64,000 nt of DNA from Bacillota bacterium (GCA_023392535.1 JAEVYY010000024.1:62001-126000); one strand, 5' to 3'. Shown: positions 28,648 through 38,488, counted from the first letter of the stretch. Made by a program: numbers and translations. Notes: generated from the letters alone by a model not told the origin.

Positions 28648-30094
28648 GCTGTAATAATTCAATTCCTTTTTTGATTCTTTTTATGGATTCCTCTTTCCCA
28701 AGTATTTCCATAATTTCAGTTGCTCCTGCCGGTGTCATTTGTTTTCCTGAAACAGCAGTACGAATTGGCCACATCGCATAGCCATTCTTGCAACCTTTTT
28801 TCTCAACATAAGATACCAGAATCTGATACAAGGCATCATTACTGAAATCATTTTGCTTTTCCAATATTGGCAAAAGCTCCTGTAAGACCTCTAGTGAAGA
28901 ATCACTTGTTGTCTTCATTTTTTTATGCGTATACATTGCAATATCATAGGCTGGTAATTCTTCAAAAAAATCTACCATTTCATTGATATCCGGTAAAATT
29001 TCTATCCTCGTTTTTACCATTTCCGCAATTTTTTTAAGGTCAAGCTCCTTAGATAATACATCCCGTAAGAATGGTTCTGCCTTCGCGTAAAATGTTGCAA
29101 AGTCCATTGCCTTCATATACTCACCATTCATCCATTTTAATTTTGTAAAATCAAATACAGCAGGCGATTTTGACATATGACGATAATCAAATTCTTTTAC
29201 TAGTTGATCCAATGAAAAAATTTCTTCATTATTTTCTGGACTCCAGCCCAGTAACGCCACATAATTCACAACAGCTTCCGTAAGAAATCCCTGTTCGATC
29301 AGATCTTCATAGGAAGAATGACCACATCTTTTTGATAATTTATGATGTTCTTCATCTGTAATCAGTGGACAATGCACATAAACCGGCACTTCCCACCCAA
29401 AAGCCTCATATAAACGGTTATATTTGGGAGAAGAAGATAAATACTCATTCCCTCTGACTACATGTGTGATACCCATTAAATGATCATCTACTACATTTGC
29501 AAAATTATACGTAGGATATCCATCGGATTTCATAAGAATCATATCATCCAGCTCCGAATTATCTACTGTAATATCACCATAGATTTCATCCGCGAAGGTA
29601 GTAGTTCCCTGTGACGGATTATTTTGCCTGATTACATAGGGAATGCCGGAAGCTAATTTTTCTTCTACTTGTTCTTTGGATAGAGATAAACAATGTTTAT
29701 CATAGACCGTTATTTCTTTTCCAGCCACCACTCTATTTAAAGTAGCTAACCTTTCTTTATCACAAAAACAATAATATGCTTCCCCTTTATCGATTAATTT
29801 CTTTGCATATTCTAAATAGATACCTTGCTCCTGTCTTTGACTCTGTACATAGGGACCCACTCCTTTATCCTTATCTGGTCCTTCATCATGAAGAAGACCC
29901 GTTTTTTCTAACGTACGATAGATGATTTCAACCGCACCTTCAACGAGACGTTCCTGATCGGTATCTTCAATTCTCAGTATAAAATCTCCACCTTCATGCT
30001 TTGCAATTAGATATGCGTACAAAGCCGTTCTTAAATTGCCTACATGCATTCTTCCCGTAGGGCTTGGTGCAAAACGAGTTCTTACTTTACTCAT
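28640..30094 (-). CDS. gltX: Glutamyl-tRNA synthetase
   Basis: 484 residues from ATG 30094, preceded by GGAGG at eight bases; the open frame extends upstream inside the hydrogenase gene and is not used. FAPSPTGRMHVGNLRTAL holds the HIGH motif, and LSKRCGHSS is the KMSKS equivalent. Overlaps the hydrogenase gene by 8 bases and the helicase gene by 8. Confidence 0.94.
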   Translation of the reverse strand: MSKVRTRFAPSPTGRMHVGNLRTALYAYLIAKHEGGDFILRIEDTDQERLVEGAVEIIYRTLEKTGLLHDEGPDKDKGVGPYVQSQRQEQGIYLEYAKKLIDKGEAYYCFCDKERLATLNRVVAGKEITVYDKHCLSLSKEQVEEKLASGIPYVIRQNNPSQGTTTFADEIYGDITVDNSELDDMILMKSDGYPTYNFANVVDDHLMGITHVVRGNEYLSSSPKYNRLYEAFGWEVPVYVHCPLITDEEHHKLSKRCGHSSYEDLIEQGFLTEAVVNYVALLGWSPENNEEIFSLDQLVKEFDYRHMSKSPAVFDFTKLKWMNGEYMKAMDFATFYAKAEPFLRDVLSKELDLKKIAEMVKTRIEILPDINEMVDFFEELPAYDIAMYTHKKMKTTSDSSLEVLQELLPILEKQNDFSNDALYQILVSYVEKKGCKNGYAMWPIRTAVSGKQMTPAGATEIMEILGKEESIKRIKKGIELLQHA

Positions 30095-31589
30095 TTTCAT
30101 TTCCTCCATTACTAACTTTCTTTGGTATTCTCTCTTTGGAAGATGTCTTAAACGTATTAACTTCTTTCGTCGCCTTGTTGATCGCGATATTGGTACCAGC
30201 ACCAGCAACGCATCCACCAGGGCATGCCATTCCCTCTATCAAACATCCGTTTTTCTTACCCATCTTAGCAAGCATAAGTATTTTTTTGCACTCCGTAAGG
30301 CTTTCCGCATGTTCTATATTTACTTCTACATCCGGATAATACTCTCTGATACACTCTTCTATTGCATTGGCGACTCCACCCGCAACTCCGTACCCTCTTC
30401 CTGCACCAGTCGCATCCTCCATTTTATCAGCAATCTTAATTTTTTCCAACTCAATACCCTTGGCTTCGAACATTCCAACCAACTCTTCAAATGTAATGAC
30501 AAAATCAACATCGGATCGAACAGTTCTGCGCATTGCCTCCAACTTTTTAGCTGCGCAAGGACCTATGAATACAACACTTGCATCCGGGTGCTCTTTCTTG
30601 ATTACTCTGGCAGTGGCCACCATAGGTGTTAGTTCATTCGATATATTTTCGATAGTTTCCGGAAAGAACTTCTTAGCCAGCATAGACCAAGATGGACAAC
30701 AAGATGTTAGTAAAAATGGTAACTCTCCCGTAGACACTTTATGAACATAATGTTCTGCTTCGGCCATCGCTCCCATATCCGCACCAATTGCTGTCTCAAA
30801 TACATCAAAAAATCCAAGTGTTTTCAATGCTGATTTTATTCCATCTGGTGATACATTTCCAAATTGACCAACAAAAGCAGGTGCGACCTGCGCTATAATC
30901 TTTCTACCCGACTGAATTGCTCGAATCAATTGAAAAATCTGTGATTTATCTGCTATCGCACCGAACGGACAGCTTACCATACATTGTCCACATGAAACGC
31001 AAAGATCATTGTCGATTTGAGCACGTCTATGCACATCACTCTTAATAGCATTCACGCCACAAGCAGCCGCACAAGGTCTTACCTGATGTGAAATTGCATC
31101 ATATGGGCAGATTGCTTTGCACTTACCACAACGAATACATTTTTCCTGATCTATAAAAGATTTTCCATTCACCATAGAAATGGCACCTTTGGGACATACT
31201 TCACGGCATGGGTGGGCAAGACAACCCATACACCTATTAGTTACTTCATAGTCATTTTCCGGACAGGCATTGCATGCCGAAGGGATTACCTGCATCAAAG
31301 GCGGTTCATAATATTTTTCGGAAATATTACTTTCTTCCAATCCTTGTGTCACATGTACCGGCTGATTTTCAGGTCTTAGTGACATTCCCATTGCCAGACG
31401 CATACGCTCTCTGACAACAGCTCTTTCGCGGTAAATACTTTCCCAATATTCCGGATGATCGGTATCTACAATTTTATATGGTAAAGCTTCCATATCATCA
31501 ATTAAATTTTCTGAATTGTAAGCTAGGTTCGCAACTTCTTTAAATACTCTTCTCCTGACTTTTCTAACCTGAGTATCAATACCTCTCAT
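30087..31589 (-). CDS. [FeFe] hydrogenase, monomeric, group B-like
   Basis: About 500 residues. N-terminal Cys-rich ferredoxin region with several 4Fe-4S motifs (CIRCGKCKAICP, CVSCGQCMVSCP), followed by an H-cluster domain with signatures TSCCPSW, GPCAAKK and EGMACPGGCVAG. Couples ferredoxin oxidation with H2 or acts as a sensor; the L2 sequence GPCAAKK fits group B/C better than group A. Start at ATG 31589 behind GGAGG. Upstream hairpin abuts its ribosome binding site. Confidence 0.88.
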   Translation of the reverse strand: MRGIDTQVRKVRRRVFKEVANLAYNSENLIDDMEALPYKIVDTDHPEYWESIYRERAVVRERMRLAMGMSLRPENQPVHVTQGLEESNISEKYYEPPLMQVIPSACNACPENDYEVTNRCMGCLAHPCREVCPKGAISMVNGKSFIDQEKCIRCGKCKAICPYDAISHQVRPCAAACGVNAIKSDVHRRAQIDNDLCVSCGQCMVSCPFGAIADKSQIFQLIRAIQSGRKIIAQVAPAFVGQFGNVSPDGIKSALKTLGFFDVFETAIGADMGAMAEAEHYVHKVSTGELPFLLTSCCPSWSMLAKKFFPETIENISNELTPMVATARVIKKEHPDASVVFIGPCAAKKLEAMRRTVRSDVDFVITFEELVGMFEAKGIELEKIKIADKMEDATGAGRGYGVAGGVANAIEECIREYYPDVEVNIEHAESLTECKKILMLAKMGKKNGCLIEGMACPGGCVAGAGTNIAINKATKEVNTFKTSSKERIPKKVSNGGNENE

Positions 31590-31609
31590 TCTTTTCCTCC
31601 ATAACAAAA

Positions 31610-31666
31610 TCCTCATTGGTTTGTGTCTAAATAGCCATTACCTATTTTGACACAAACCAATGAGGA
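31610..31666 (-). terminator. 18-bp perfect hairpin between feoB and hydrogenase
   Basis: Arms TCCTCATTGGTTTGTGTC and GACACAAACCAATGAGGA with a 21-base loop, then TTTTGTT and, directly, the GGAGG of the hydrogenase gene. It can end feoB transcripts, but it leaves no room for a promoter between it and the hydrogenase gene, so it may also be a leader element. Confidence 0.75.
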
Positions 31667-31721
31667 AATCAAGATATAATCCAGTAATATTGTTAACAAA
31701 ATAACAAATCATTCCTATACA

Positions 31722-33746
31722 TTATCGAAATAGGAACATTCCAATCTGAAAAACAAGAAAAGACATAAACCATGCAAATGCGATTTGAAAGACAATCATA
31801 GCACATGTAAATTTCCACGAATTACTTTCTTTTTTTATAGTAGCAATGGTGGCTGCACACGGAACATATAATAAACAAAAGACCATCAATGAAAATGCAT
31901 TTACGGCACCAAATTCTGGCTTGAACTGCTGAATATTGGAGACGATAGCCTGCATACCGACTGTGGAACTTGCATTGCTTACACCAAAAAGTACTGCAAA
32001 ACTGGATACTACAACTTCTTTTGCAGAAATACCAGCTATGAGGGCAACTGCAATCTGCCACATATCCAGACCAACAGGTGCTAAGACGGGTAACAGAAAT
32101 TTGCCGATCATTGCTCCAAAGCTTTCACCAGTATTTTCTACCATTCCCTTTAATCCAAAATTCAATAAAAGCCATATGATAATAGAGGCAATAAAAATAG
32201 TAGTTCCTGCCTTTGTAAGATAGTCTTTTAATTTCGTCCATACATAAATTCGTATCGTTCGGGCATTTGGTCTTTTATATTCTGGTAATTCAATCAACAA
32301 GGAATCATTGATCTTTCCCTTTTCGAACGTATTCATCAAAAGTGCCACAAGAATAGCTACCATAAGTCCTATGACATACATCGAAAAACAGATGATATAA
32401 GGATAATCTGGAAAAAACATTTCGGAAAAAAGTACGTAGATTGGTAGCCGTGCAGAACATGACATAAAAGGAGTAATAATCATTGTTTTTCTTCTATCAT
32501 GCTCCTTTTCCAATGCACGAGTTGCCATAATTGCAGGAACGGTACAACCAAATCCAAGAATCATGGGCAAAAATGCTTTACCCGATAATCCTACTTTTCC
32601 CATAATTCCATCCATGACATACGCGACTCTGGACATATAACCACTATCTTCCAAAATTGCCAGTGCAAAAAATAAGATTGCAATATTAGGCAAAAAAGTT
32701 AATATACCTCCCACACCAGCTATGATTCCATCCACAATAAGAGAAATCAACCATCCCGATGTCCCTATAGCAGACAAAAATTGGTACATGCCATCTGAAA
32801 AATAGGATAGTGCAAGCTCAAAACCACCTTTTAAAGAATCTCCTACCGTAAAGGTCAGAAAAAACACAACTGCCATAATTACCATAAAAATGGGTACTCC
32901 CAAAACAGGATGTGTTAAAATCTGATCTATCTTATCTGTTTTTTGTTCTTTTTCCTCTTTATGAAAAAGAACTTCATTGATAATACTCTCTATATAGTTA
33001 TACTTTCTTTGTATGATTTGTTTTTCATAATTTTTATCCGCAACATTCAAAATATACATCGGATGTTCTTTCCGGACCTCTTCATCATATTCCAATAATT
33101 TAATTGCATGCCATCTAGGAAGAGAGTGCATTGGATAATTTGCTTTCATCATTACTTCTAATTTTTGAATTTTTTCTTCAATTTCATCAGAATACTGTAA
33201 GACATAACTTTTTAAACCTTCTTCATAATGATGCACAACAGCGTGTAATAATATGTCCAAACCCGTTTTCTTTGCTGCTGAAACTGGAACGACTGGAGCA
33301 TCTCCCAATAGTTCCGGTAACCTGTGGAGGTCTATTTCTATTCCTCTTTCTTTCACGATATCCATCATATTTAAGGCTAATACCACTGGCTTTCCCAGCT
33401 CTAATAATTGCAGGGTCAGATACAAATTGCGTTCCATGGAAGATGCATCCAAAATATTGACGATAACGTCAATCGTATCATCCATCACACAATTTCTTGT
33501 AACCTTTTCCTCAATCGTATAGCAAGACAAAGAATAGATGCCAGGGGTATCAATCAGATGAAGATTACATCCTTCATAGGATGCTAAACCTTCTTTCTTT
33601 TCTACCGTAACGCCTGGCCAATTGGCGACTTTTAATTTGGAACCTGTAATAGCATTAAATAATGTTGTTTTTCCACAATTGGGATTACCTACGAAGGCAA
33701 CTTTAATGGTTTTTTGTTTATTCTCTTTCTGGTCAAAGGAATTCAT
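31722..33746 (-). CDS. feoB: Ferrous iron transport protein B
   Basis: 674 residues. N-terminal G domain with GNPNCGKTT, DTPG and NMMD motifs, then a helical spacer and two Gate membrane regions with about ten helices. Imports Fe2+ across the cytoplasmic membrane. Overlaps feoA by four bases; transcribed from the Fur-box promoter upstream of feoA. Confidence 0.95.
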   Translation of the reverse strand: MNSFDQKENKQKTIKVAFVGNPNCGKTTLFNAITGSKLKVANWPGVTVEKKEGLASYEGCNLHLIDTPGIYSLSCYTIEEKVTRNCVMDDTIDVIVNILDASSMERNLYLTLQLLELGKPVVLALNMMDIVKERGIEIDLHRLPELLGDAPVVPVSAAKKTGLDILLHAVVHHYEEGLKSYVLQYSDEIEEKIQKLEVMMKANYPMHSLPRWHAIKLLEYDEEVRKEHPMYILNVADKNYEKQIIQRKYNYIESIINEVLFHKEEKEQKTDKIDQILTHPVLGVPIFMVIMAVVFFLTFTVGDSLKGGFELALSYFSDGMYQFLSAIGTSGWLISLIVDGIIAGVGGILTFLPNIAILFFALAILEDSGYMSRVAYVMDGIMGKVGLSGKAFLPMILGFGCTVPAIMATRALEKEHDRRKTMIITPFMSCSARLPIYVLFSEMFFPDYPYIICFSMYVIGLMVAILVALLMNTFEKGKINDSLLIELPEYKRPNARTIRIYVWTKLKDYLTKAGTTIFIASIIIWLLLNFGLKGMVENTGESFGAMIGKFLLPVLAPVGLDMWQIAVALIAGISAKEVVVSSFAVLFGVSNASSTVGMQAIVSNIQQFKPEFGAVNAFSLMVFCLLYVPCAATIATIKKESNSWKFTCAMIVFQIAFAWFMSFLVFQIGMFLFR

Positions 33747-33982
33747 TTTATTTCCTTCTTCACTTCAATTAAGGACGATATATGTTTTCCCAATGCTAGC
33801 CTTGTTCCTCTTACCTTAATAATCAAAGCACCATTCTTTTTTCTGGTTAATATGTGTAGGACAGTTCCGTCATTAAGACCTAATGCCTCTAATCTTCTCG
33901 TAATGGATTCCTCCACGTATAATCCGCTTATTTGATAAGGTTTTCCTGCTTTTCCCTCAAATAGTGTCATAGTATCCCTCAT
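33743..33982 (-). CDS. feoA: Ferrous iron transport protein A
   Basis: 79 residues, SH3-like small protein that aids FeoB. First gene of feoAB; a Fur box lies 12 bases upstream. Confidence 0.92.
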   Translation of the reverse strand: MRDTMTLFEGKAGKPYQISGLYVEESITRRLEALGLNDGTVLHILTRKKNGALIIKVRGTRLALGKHISSLIEVKKEIK

Positions 33983-33994
33983 ACTCTCTTAACA

Positions 33995-34011
33995 TTGATA
34001 ATGATTCTCAA
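33995..34011. promoter_or_regulatory. Fur box of feoAB
   Basis: TTGATAATGATTCTCAA matches the classic 7-1-7 Fur site (TGATAATNATTATCA) with one mismatch and sits directly upstream of feoA. Confidence 0.85.
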
Positions 34012-34026
34012 TATATCGATAAAATT

Positions 34027-34061
34027 ATAGTCCTATTGATTTTCCATGTCAATAGGACTAT
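34027..34061 (-). terminator. Terminator of the ABC pair at 34.1-37.3 kb
   Basis: Arms ATAGTCCTATTGA and TCAATAGGACTAT (13 bp), 9-base loop, followed by AATTTTAT on the minus strand. Confidence 0.8.
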
Positions 34062-34093
34062 TTATTTTATCAATATTTGTAGTATACTGTCTA

Positions 34094-36217
34094 TTATTTT
34101 TTTCTTTTTTTTGCCCATATAATAATACCTGTCACTAAAATAGTAAAAGGTACGATTACTGTTACAAGCAATCCAAATAATACTACCATACTTCTATTCA
34201 CCATAATGGTTCCGAATGTATAGCTTTTAGAGGGAATTGATATACTGCTTTTATGATCTACAAGATTACTGATCGCACTTGTAAATAATGTTACATTCGC
34301 CCCAGAAACTCTCGTATCAAATTCATCATCCAGTAAGTATTCACAGCCAAAAGCAACAATTTTGGTAGCTTCCTTATCACCATTACTTTTTTCCAGATAG
34401 ACACCCAGATCGAAAGGCCCATCTGTATCACCCGATTCTTTATCATACGTAGACATGTTCTTCACATCTTTTTTGCTGTAAGAACTGTCTGAACTTGTAA
34501 GCAATGCAGTCGCGGTAACTCCCTTAGGTAATTTATCATCTTCCGCAACTAAAAAACCGACTGCTTGTGGCATTAAGATATACCGTTTTCCTTTATAAAG
34601 ATCTGCCGTAATCACATGACTTTTAATCTGCGGTAAAATATAGAATGGATACTGATAAAAGTTACTTTGATTCGAATCAAACACTACACCATCCGTCATT
34701 TTAACACCATATTCCGATAAGATAGACTTAAAGTTTGGCATATCTTCTTCTGCCAGGGCTGTTAAAATAACAGCATGCCCCCCTGTAGAAAGATAATTTT
34801 TGATTTTATCGGTATCCTCTTTTGAATAATCAACAACTGGTCCAGAAATAATAATACTCGCGGCATCTTCTGGAACAGCATCATAATTCATCAGATTGAT
34901 GTTTTCAACTTCTACATTTTCTTTCTTAATCGTTGCTAGTACCTTTTCTGATAAGTCCAGTTCCTGATGACCAGTTATCACATATACTTTTGGAAGGTCA
35001 CTACTCGTCACATAAGATATAGCCGAAGTCAGCTGTCCCTCTCCATCATATCCTGTAACATTTTCCTGATACGTTGTATAATCAATTTCTGATTCAAAAC
35101 AATCATTATAATCAATTGTAGTAAAGCGATCTCCATTAACGACAATCAAACTATTATCAGCTAATGCATCCTGTGTATAACCAGACACAAAATTCGGGTA
35201 ATCTTTCTGACTTTTATAAATGACCTTTATCTTCTTAGAATAAGCCTGGTATCTTGTCAGCATTGTTTTTATTGTGATATCTGCACTTTTTTCACTATTT
35301 AACAGATAAACGGTAATATCCTGATCCAGATCATTAAGCACTCCTTTGGTCGTATCTGTAATCGAATAAATTTGATTATCCGTAATATCAAAACTCTTTA
35401 CCGATTCCGGCAGATAATTTGCTCCTATATTGAGGGCTGCTAACGCACAAGCTACAAGCATTGTAAATCCTGCACTTAAAACAGTCTTTTTGGGCCCATA
35501 GTTAACAATAGACCATCTTCTCTTTTGAATGATCTGATACGTTAAGAAAAGAAATAAAAGTATAACAGAAAAATAATAGAGCATACAATTAATATCCACA
35601 ATTCCATTCATCAGATTGTCAAATCTGGATGCAATATCAAAGATACTTAATAGTTTTGTGATTAGATTTCCTGTAGGGGAAATCACTCCACTGATACCAG
35701 AAACCATAAATCCTAGTAACAATATCGCAAAAGTTAAAACCGCAGCAATGACCTGACTTTCTGTAATTGATGAAAGAAACAGACCGATTGCAATACAGGC
35801 AGAACCAAACAAGAAAAAAGCAAATAAAGCATAATAAGTTTCTGCAAATGGGATCTTTCCGCTAAAGGATAATAGGAATGGATAAAGTGCTGATATGAGC
35901 ACGACCATACCAAGAATGGAAACCAAAGCCAGATATTTTCCAAGAATGATCTCTGACAATTTAACCGGTGATGTAAATAGTAATTGATCGGTTTTTTGAT
36001 GTCTTTCTTCTGCCAATATCTTCATTGTCAAAATGGGAACGGTAAATAAAAAAATAATAATGACACTATTTAAAACATATGTAAAGTATGGTGTTCCATA
36101 TACAAGACAGTCTACTGTAAAATAAAGCCCTATAAAAAATAATAAGACAGCCATGAATAAAGCCCCAATAACAGAATGAAAATACGATTTTAATTCTTTT
36201 TTATAAACTGCGAACAT
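34094..36217 (-). CDS. ABC-2 permease fused to GldG-type auxiliary domain
   Basis: 707 residues: six N-terminal membrane helices of ABC-2 type (residues 1-235), a second membrane segment, then a large extracytoplasmic ABC_transp_aux (GldG-like) domain (about 265-650) and a C-terminal helix. Equivalent to GldF plus GldG in one chain. Partner ATPase gene lies 1 base upstream. Substrate unknown. Confidence 0.82.
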   Translation of the reverse strand: MFAVYKKELKSYFHSVIGALFMAVLLFFIGLYFTVDCLVYGTPYFTYVLNSVIIIFLFTVPILTMKILAEERHQKTDQLLFTSPVKLSEIILGKYLALVSILGMVVLISALYPFLLSFSGKIPFAETYYALFAFFLFGSACIAIGLFLSSITESQVIAAVLTFAILLLGFMVSGISGVISPTGNLITKLLSIFDIASRFDNLMNGIVDINCMLYYFSVILLFLFLTYQIIQKRRWSIVNYGPKKTVLSAGFTMLVACALAALNIGANYLPESVKSFDITDNQIYSITDTTKGVLNDLDQDITVYLLNSEKSADITIKTMLTRYQAYSKKIKVIYKSQKDYPNFVSGYTQDALADNSLIVVNGDRFTTIDYNDCFESEIDYTTYQENVTGYDGEGQLTSAISYVTSSDLPKVYVITGHQELDLSEKVLATIKKENVEVENINLMNYDAVPEDAASIIISGPVVDYSKEDTDKIKNYLSTGGHAVILTALAEEDMPNFKSILSEYGVKMTDGVVFDSNQSNFYQYPFYILPQIKSHVITADLYKGKRYILMPQAVGFLVAEDDKLPKGVTATALLTSSDSSYSKKDVKNMSTYDKESGDTDGPFDLGVYLEKSNGDKEATKIVAFGCEYLLDDEFDTRVSGANVTLFTSAISNLVDHKSSISIPSKSYTFGTIMVNRSMVVLFGLLVTVIVPFTILVTGIIIWAKKRKK

Positions 36218-36218
36218 T

Positions 36219-37265
36219 CTATTTTCTCTCCTTCTCTAATTTTTCTTCTTGCATAGCTTTTTCCGCTTCGCTTTCCTCAAGGATCTCTTTTTCTTGTTCT
36301 TTTTCAATCATTGCATTCATATAGGCATCTGATGTCAATTCAATAAATACATCTTCCAGAGAAGCCATGGACGAATGTAATTCAATGATCGGTAATTTTT
36401 GTTCCGCAAGAAGATAAAATAATGGCTCCCTGATATCCTTCTGTTTAGGCGCTACAATATCATATTCGTAGCTATTTTCTTGATTTTCTTGATTTTCATA
36501 TCGGCAAGAATAGGAATGAATCCATGTGGCTTCTTCTAATGCTTTATCAATTCTTTCTTTTTCTCCTCTTATCGTAGCATGAATAGTCTGCTCTTTCTCC
36601 ATCAGATGTTCCAGATTTTCTGGTGTATCCTGAGCAACAAGCCTTCCCTTAGACATAATCAGAATTTGATCACAGACTGCACTTACTTCAGACAAGATAT
36701 GTGAGCTCAAAATGACCGTATGCTTTTTCCCCAATTCTTTGATCAGGTCTCGTATTTCTATCATTTGTTTTGGATCCAGCCCTACGGTAGGTTCATCCAA
36801 AATAATCACTTCCGGAAATCCTAAAATTGCCTGTGCAAAACCGACTCTTTGTCGGTAGCCTTTGGAAAGATTACGGATGAGACGGCTCTCCACCTCTTTT
36901 ATTGCTACCATTTTTACTACTCTCTCAACATTTTCCATTTTTTCCGTCTTTTTTAAACCTTTTAGTTCTGCCGCGAATAACAGATAATCCTTCACCGACA
37001 TATCTGTATATAAGGGTGGGATTTCTGGTAAATAACCTATCTTTTTTTTAGCTTTTTCAGGGTTTTCTAAAATATCAATCCCATCAATCTTTATCGTACC
37101 GCCTGTTGCTCCTATATAACCGGTAATCATATTCATGGTAGTGGACTTTCCTGCGCCATTGGGACCTAAAAACCCATATATTTTCCCCTTTTCTATTGTA
37201 AATGACAAATTGTTCACAGCAATATGACTGCCATATTTTTTTACAAGATTCTCTACTTGTATCAA
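36219..37265 (-). CDS. ABC transporter ATP-binding protein (GldA-like)
   Basis: 348 residues. Walker A GPNGAGKST, signature NLSKGYRQR, Walker B VIILDEP, then a C-terminal extension of about 100 residues ending in a Glu/Lys-rich coiled tail. Drives the ABC-2/GldG permease encoded immediately downstream. Confidence 0.88.
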   Translation of the reverse strand: MIQVENLVKKYGSHIAVNNLSFTIEKGKIYGFLGPNGAGKSTTMNMITGYIGATGGTIKIDGIDILENPEKAKKKIGYLPEIPPLYTDMSVKDYLLFAAELKGLKKTEKMENVERVVKMVAIKEVESRLIRNLSKGYRQRVGFAQAILGFPEVIILDEPTVGLDPKQMIEIRDLIKELGKKHTVILSSHILSEVSAVCDQILIMSKGRLVAQDTPENLEHLMEKEQTIHATIRGEKERIDKALEEATWIHSYSCRYENQENQENSYEYDIVAPKQKDIREPLFYLLAEQKLPIIELHSSMASLEDVFIELTSDAYMNAMIEKEQEKEILEESEAEKAMQEEKLEKERK

Positions 37266-37300
37266 TGTGATACCTCCCTTTATCTTTACTTAACACTAAA

Positions 37301-37332
37301 AATAGCGGTACCAATCTTCCGGTACCGCTATT
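37301..37332 (-). terminator. Terminator of the cotJ operon (after the cotJC 3' segment)
   Basis: Arms AATAGCGGTACC and GGTACCGCTATT (12 bp), 8-base loop, followed by TTTTTAG on the minus strand, 74 bases after the cotJC stop. Confidence 0.85.
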
Positions 37333-37405
37333 AAACTTACAGTTATTTTGTGTAATAAATATCATTTTTTTGTGAACATTTTGTGAATTCATAAATTCTT
37401 AATAT

Positions 37406-37621
37406 TTAGTTACTACATCTGTCAAATGCAGGGTTAAATGCATAGAAATTCTTTGCATCCAGATTATCTTGTACAATACGCAATCCTTCACCAAATCTTT
37501 GAAAATGCACGATTTCTCTTGCACGTAAAAATCGGATAGGAGCAGCCACTTCTTCATTTTTTACGAGTCTCAAAATATTATCGTAAGTTGTTCTAGCTTT
37601 TTGCTCTGCTACTGCTTTCAT
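37406..37621 (-). CDS. cotJC: cotJC, 3' segment (C-terminal 65 codons), separated from its 5' part
   Basis: The frame opens with six element- or core-derived codons (MKAVAE), then continues QKARTTYDNIL, PIRFLRAREIVHFQRFGEG, exactly the C-terminal third of CotJC manganese-catalase-like coat proteins (B. subtilis AAEEKARATYQWLI...RFLREREIVHSLRF). The HFQRF region includes ligands of the di-metal site. The matching N-terminal part is at 59220-59627. The gene proper starts at the shared core 37604-37610; upstream bases belong to the inserted element. No ribosome binding site precedes it. Confidence 0.93.
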   Translation of the reverse strand: MKAVAEQKARTTYDNILRLVKNEEVAAPIRFLRAREIVHFQRFGEGLRIVQDNLDAKNFYAFNPAFDRCSN

Positions 37622-37629
37622 AACACAAC
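37604..37629 (-). repeat. Outer element attachment site, left end
   Basis: Core CTCTGCT (37604-37610) followed by ACTGCTTTCAT and the arm AACACAAC (37622-37629), which touches the recombinase stop codon. In the excised circle this arm and GTTGTGTT from the other end form an inverted repeat centred within the core. Confidence 0.85.
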
Positions 37630-38471
37630 TAAAACTTCCAATGTATAATCAATGGAACGGCATCTTTTTTGTTGGAACGCCTTCCCACCTCGATATAATC
37701 TACAAAGGAGGCAATCATTTCCCTATATATTTCTTCTTCTTCTATTAGGGTGTATCTACGTATGGTTTCTTTCATGGATACTTCTTTTTTCTCCAATTCC
37801 TCCTTTTCCAATTGTAATTGAACTGCTTCCAATGTACTCATAAACTGTTTTATATCTTTTCTGTAGGAATCGGAAAGAGTCATAAATTCGTCCTGACTAA
37901 TGACCCCAGTTATTTTGTCGGTATACAAGTTTTTTATACCAGATTGAGCAATTAAACTTTTTCTTTCTATCTCTTTTCTCTTTTTTTTCAGAAGTTCTAT
38001 TCTGCTTTCACACATGTTGATTGTTTCTACTGTTTCTTCCAGCACTGATTCATCAAGATACTCTTCTACAATCCGGTTCCATTCCTTCTTGATCCGAGCT
38101 TGCAGTTCAGACAAAGGAATAAAAGCACCTATGCAGGCATTTTTCGATGTATATTTAGTTCCACATTCAAAATAACGGTATCCATGGCATTTTTTTGTTC
38201 TGAGGTGATACCCACAATAGGTACATTTTAACTTGTTCGAAAATATTCCCATTTCACCGGAAACAAATGGTCTGCTTTTTCCTTTCCGCAGTTCCTGTAC
38301 CCGGCTCCAAAGTTCCTTTTCAATAATGGGCTCATGTGTATTTTCAACTTTAATCCAAAACGATTTATCTGTGGCTCTGTTAACACCGCTTTTATAGGAA
38401 ACACTCTCATATTTTCCCTGTACCATGTTACCTATATATATTTCATTAGCTTGTGTCAGGACGTACAACAA
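37629..38471 (-). CDS. Outer-element large serine recombinase, C-terminal part, separated from its N-terminal part
   Basis: 280 open codons, of which those from ANEIYIGNMVQGK onward (base 38450 down) are recombinase: end of the recombinase domain, zinc ribbon (CTYCGYH...CGTKY...C), a long coiled coil (about residues 150-235) and C-terminal tail. The catalytic resolvase domain is missing; it lies at 50559-51316 and joins in frame at the core TCATTAGC to give 523 residues. The first codons (LYVLTQ) come from the inner element. The stop codon abuts the outer att arm. Confidence 0.92.
   Translation of the reverse strand: MLYVLTQANEIYIGNMVQGKYESVSYKSGVNRATDKSFWIKVENTHEPIIEKELWSRVQELRKGKSRPFVSGEMGIFSNKLKCTYCGYHLRTKKCHGYRYFECGTKYTSKNACIGAFIPLSELQARIKKEWNRIVEEYLDESVLEETVETINMCESRIELLKKKRKEIERKSLIAQSGIKNLYTDKITGVISQDEFMTLSDSYRKDIKQFMSTLEAVQLQLEKEELEKKEVSMKETIRRYTLIEEEEIYREMIASFVDYIEVGRRSNKKDAVPLIIHWKF
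38443..38450 (-). repeat. Inner element attachment core, left
   Basis: TCATTAGC (GCTAATGA in gene direction), identical to 50559-50566, encoding A-N-E across the recombinase junction. It lies 38 bases from the stop of the nearest inner recombinase gene. Confidence 0.85.
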
Positions 38472-38488
38472 ACATTACTATATTACTT

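Noticed and set aside
37406..37621. The short frame as an independent small manganese-catalase-like gene
   Set aside because: It has no ribosome binding site, its first codons come from the element, and it is exactly the missing C-terminus of the cotJC segment at 59.2 kb, with a shared core at both breaks.
37629..38471. A naturally short recombinase without a catalytic domain, or a decayed recombinase
   Set aside because: Its missing N-terminal part is present at 50.6-51.3 kb and joins in frame at an 8-bp repeat; both halves are otherwise undamaged, which fits interruption rather than decay.
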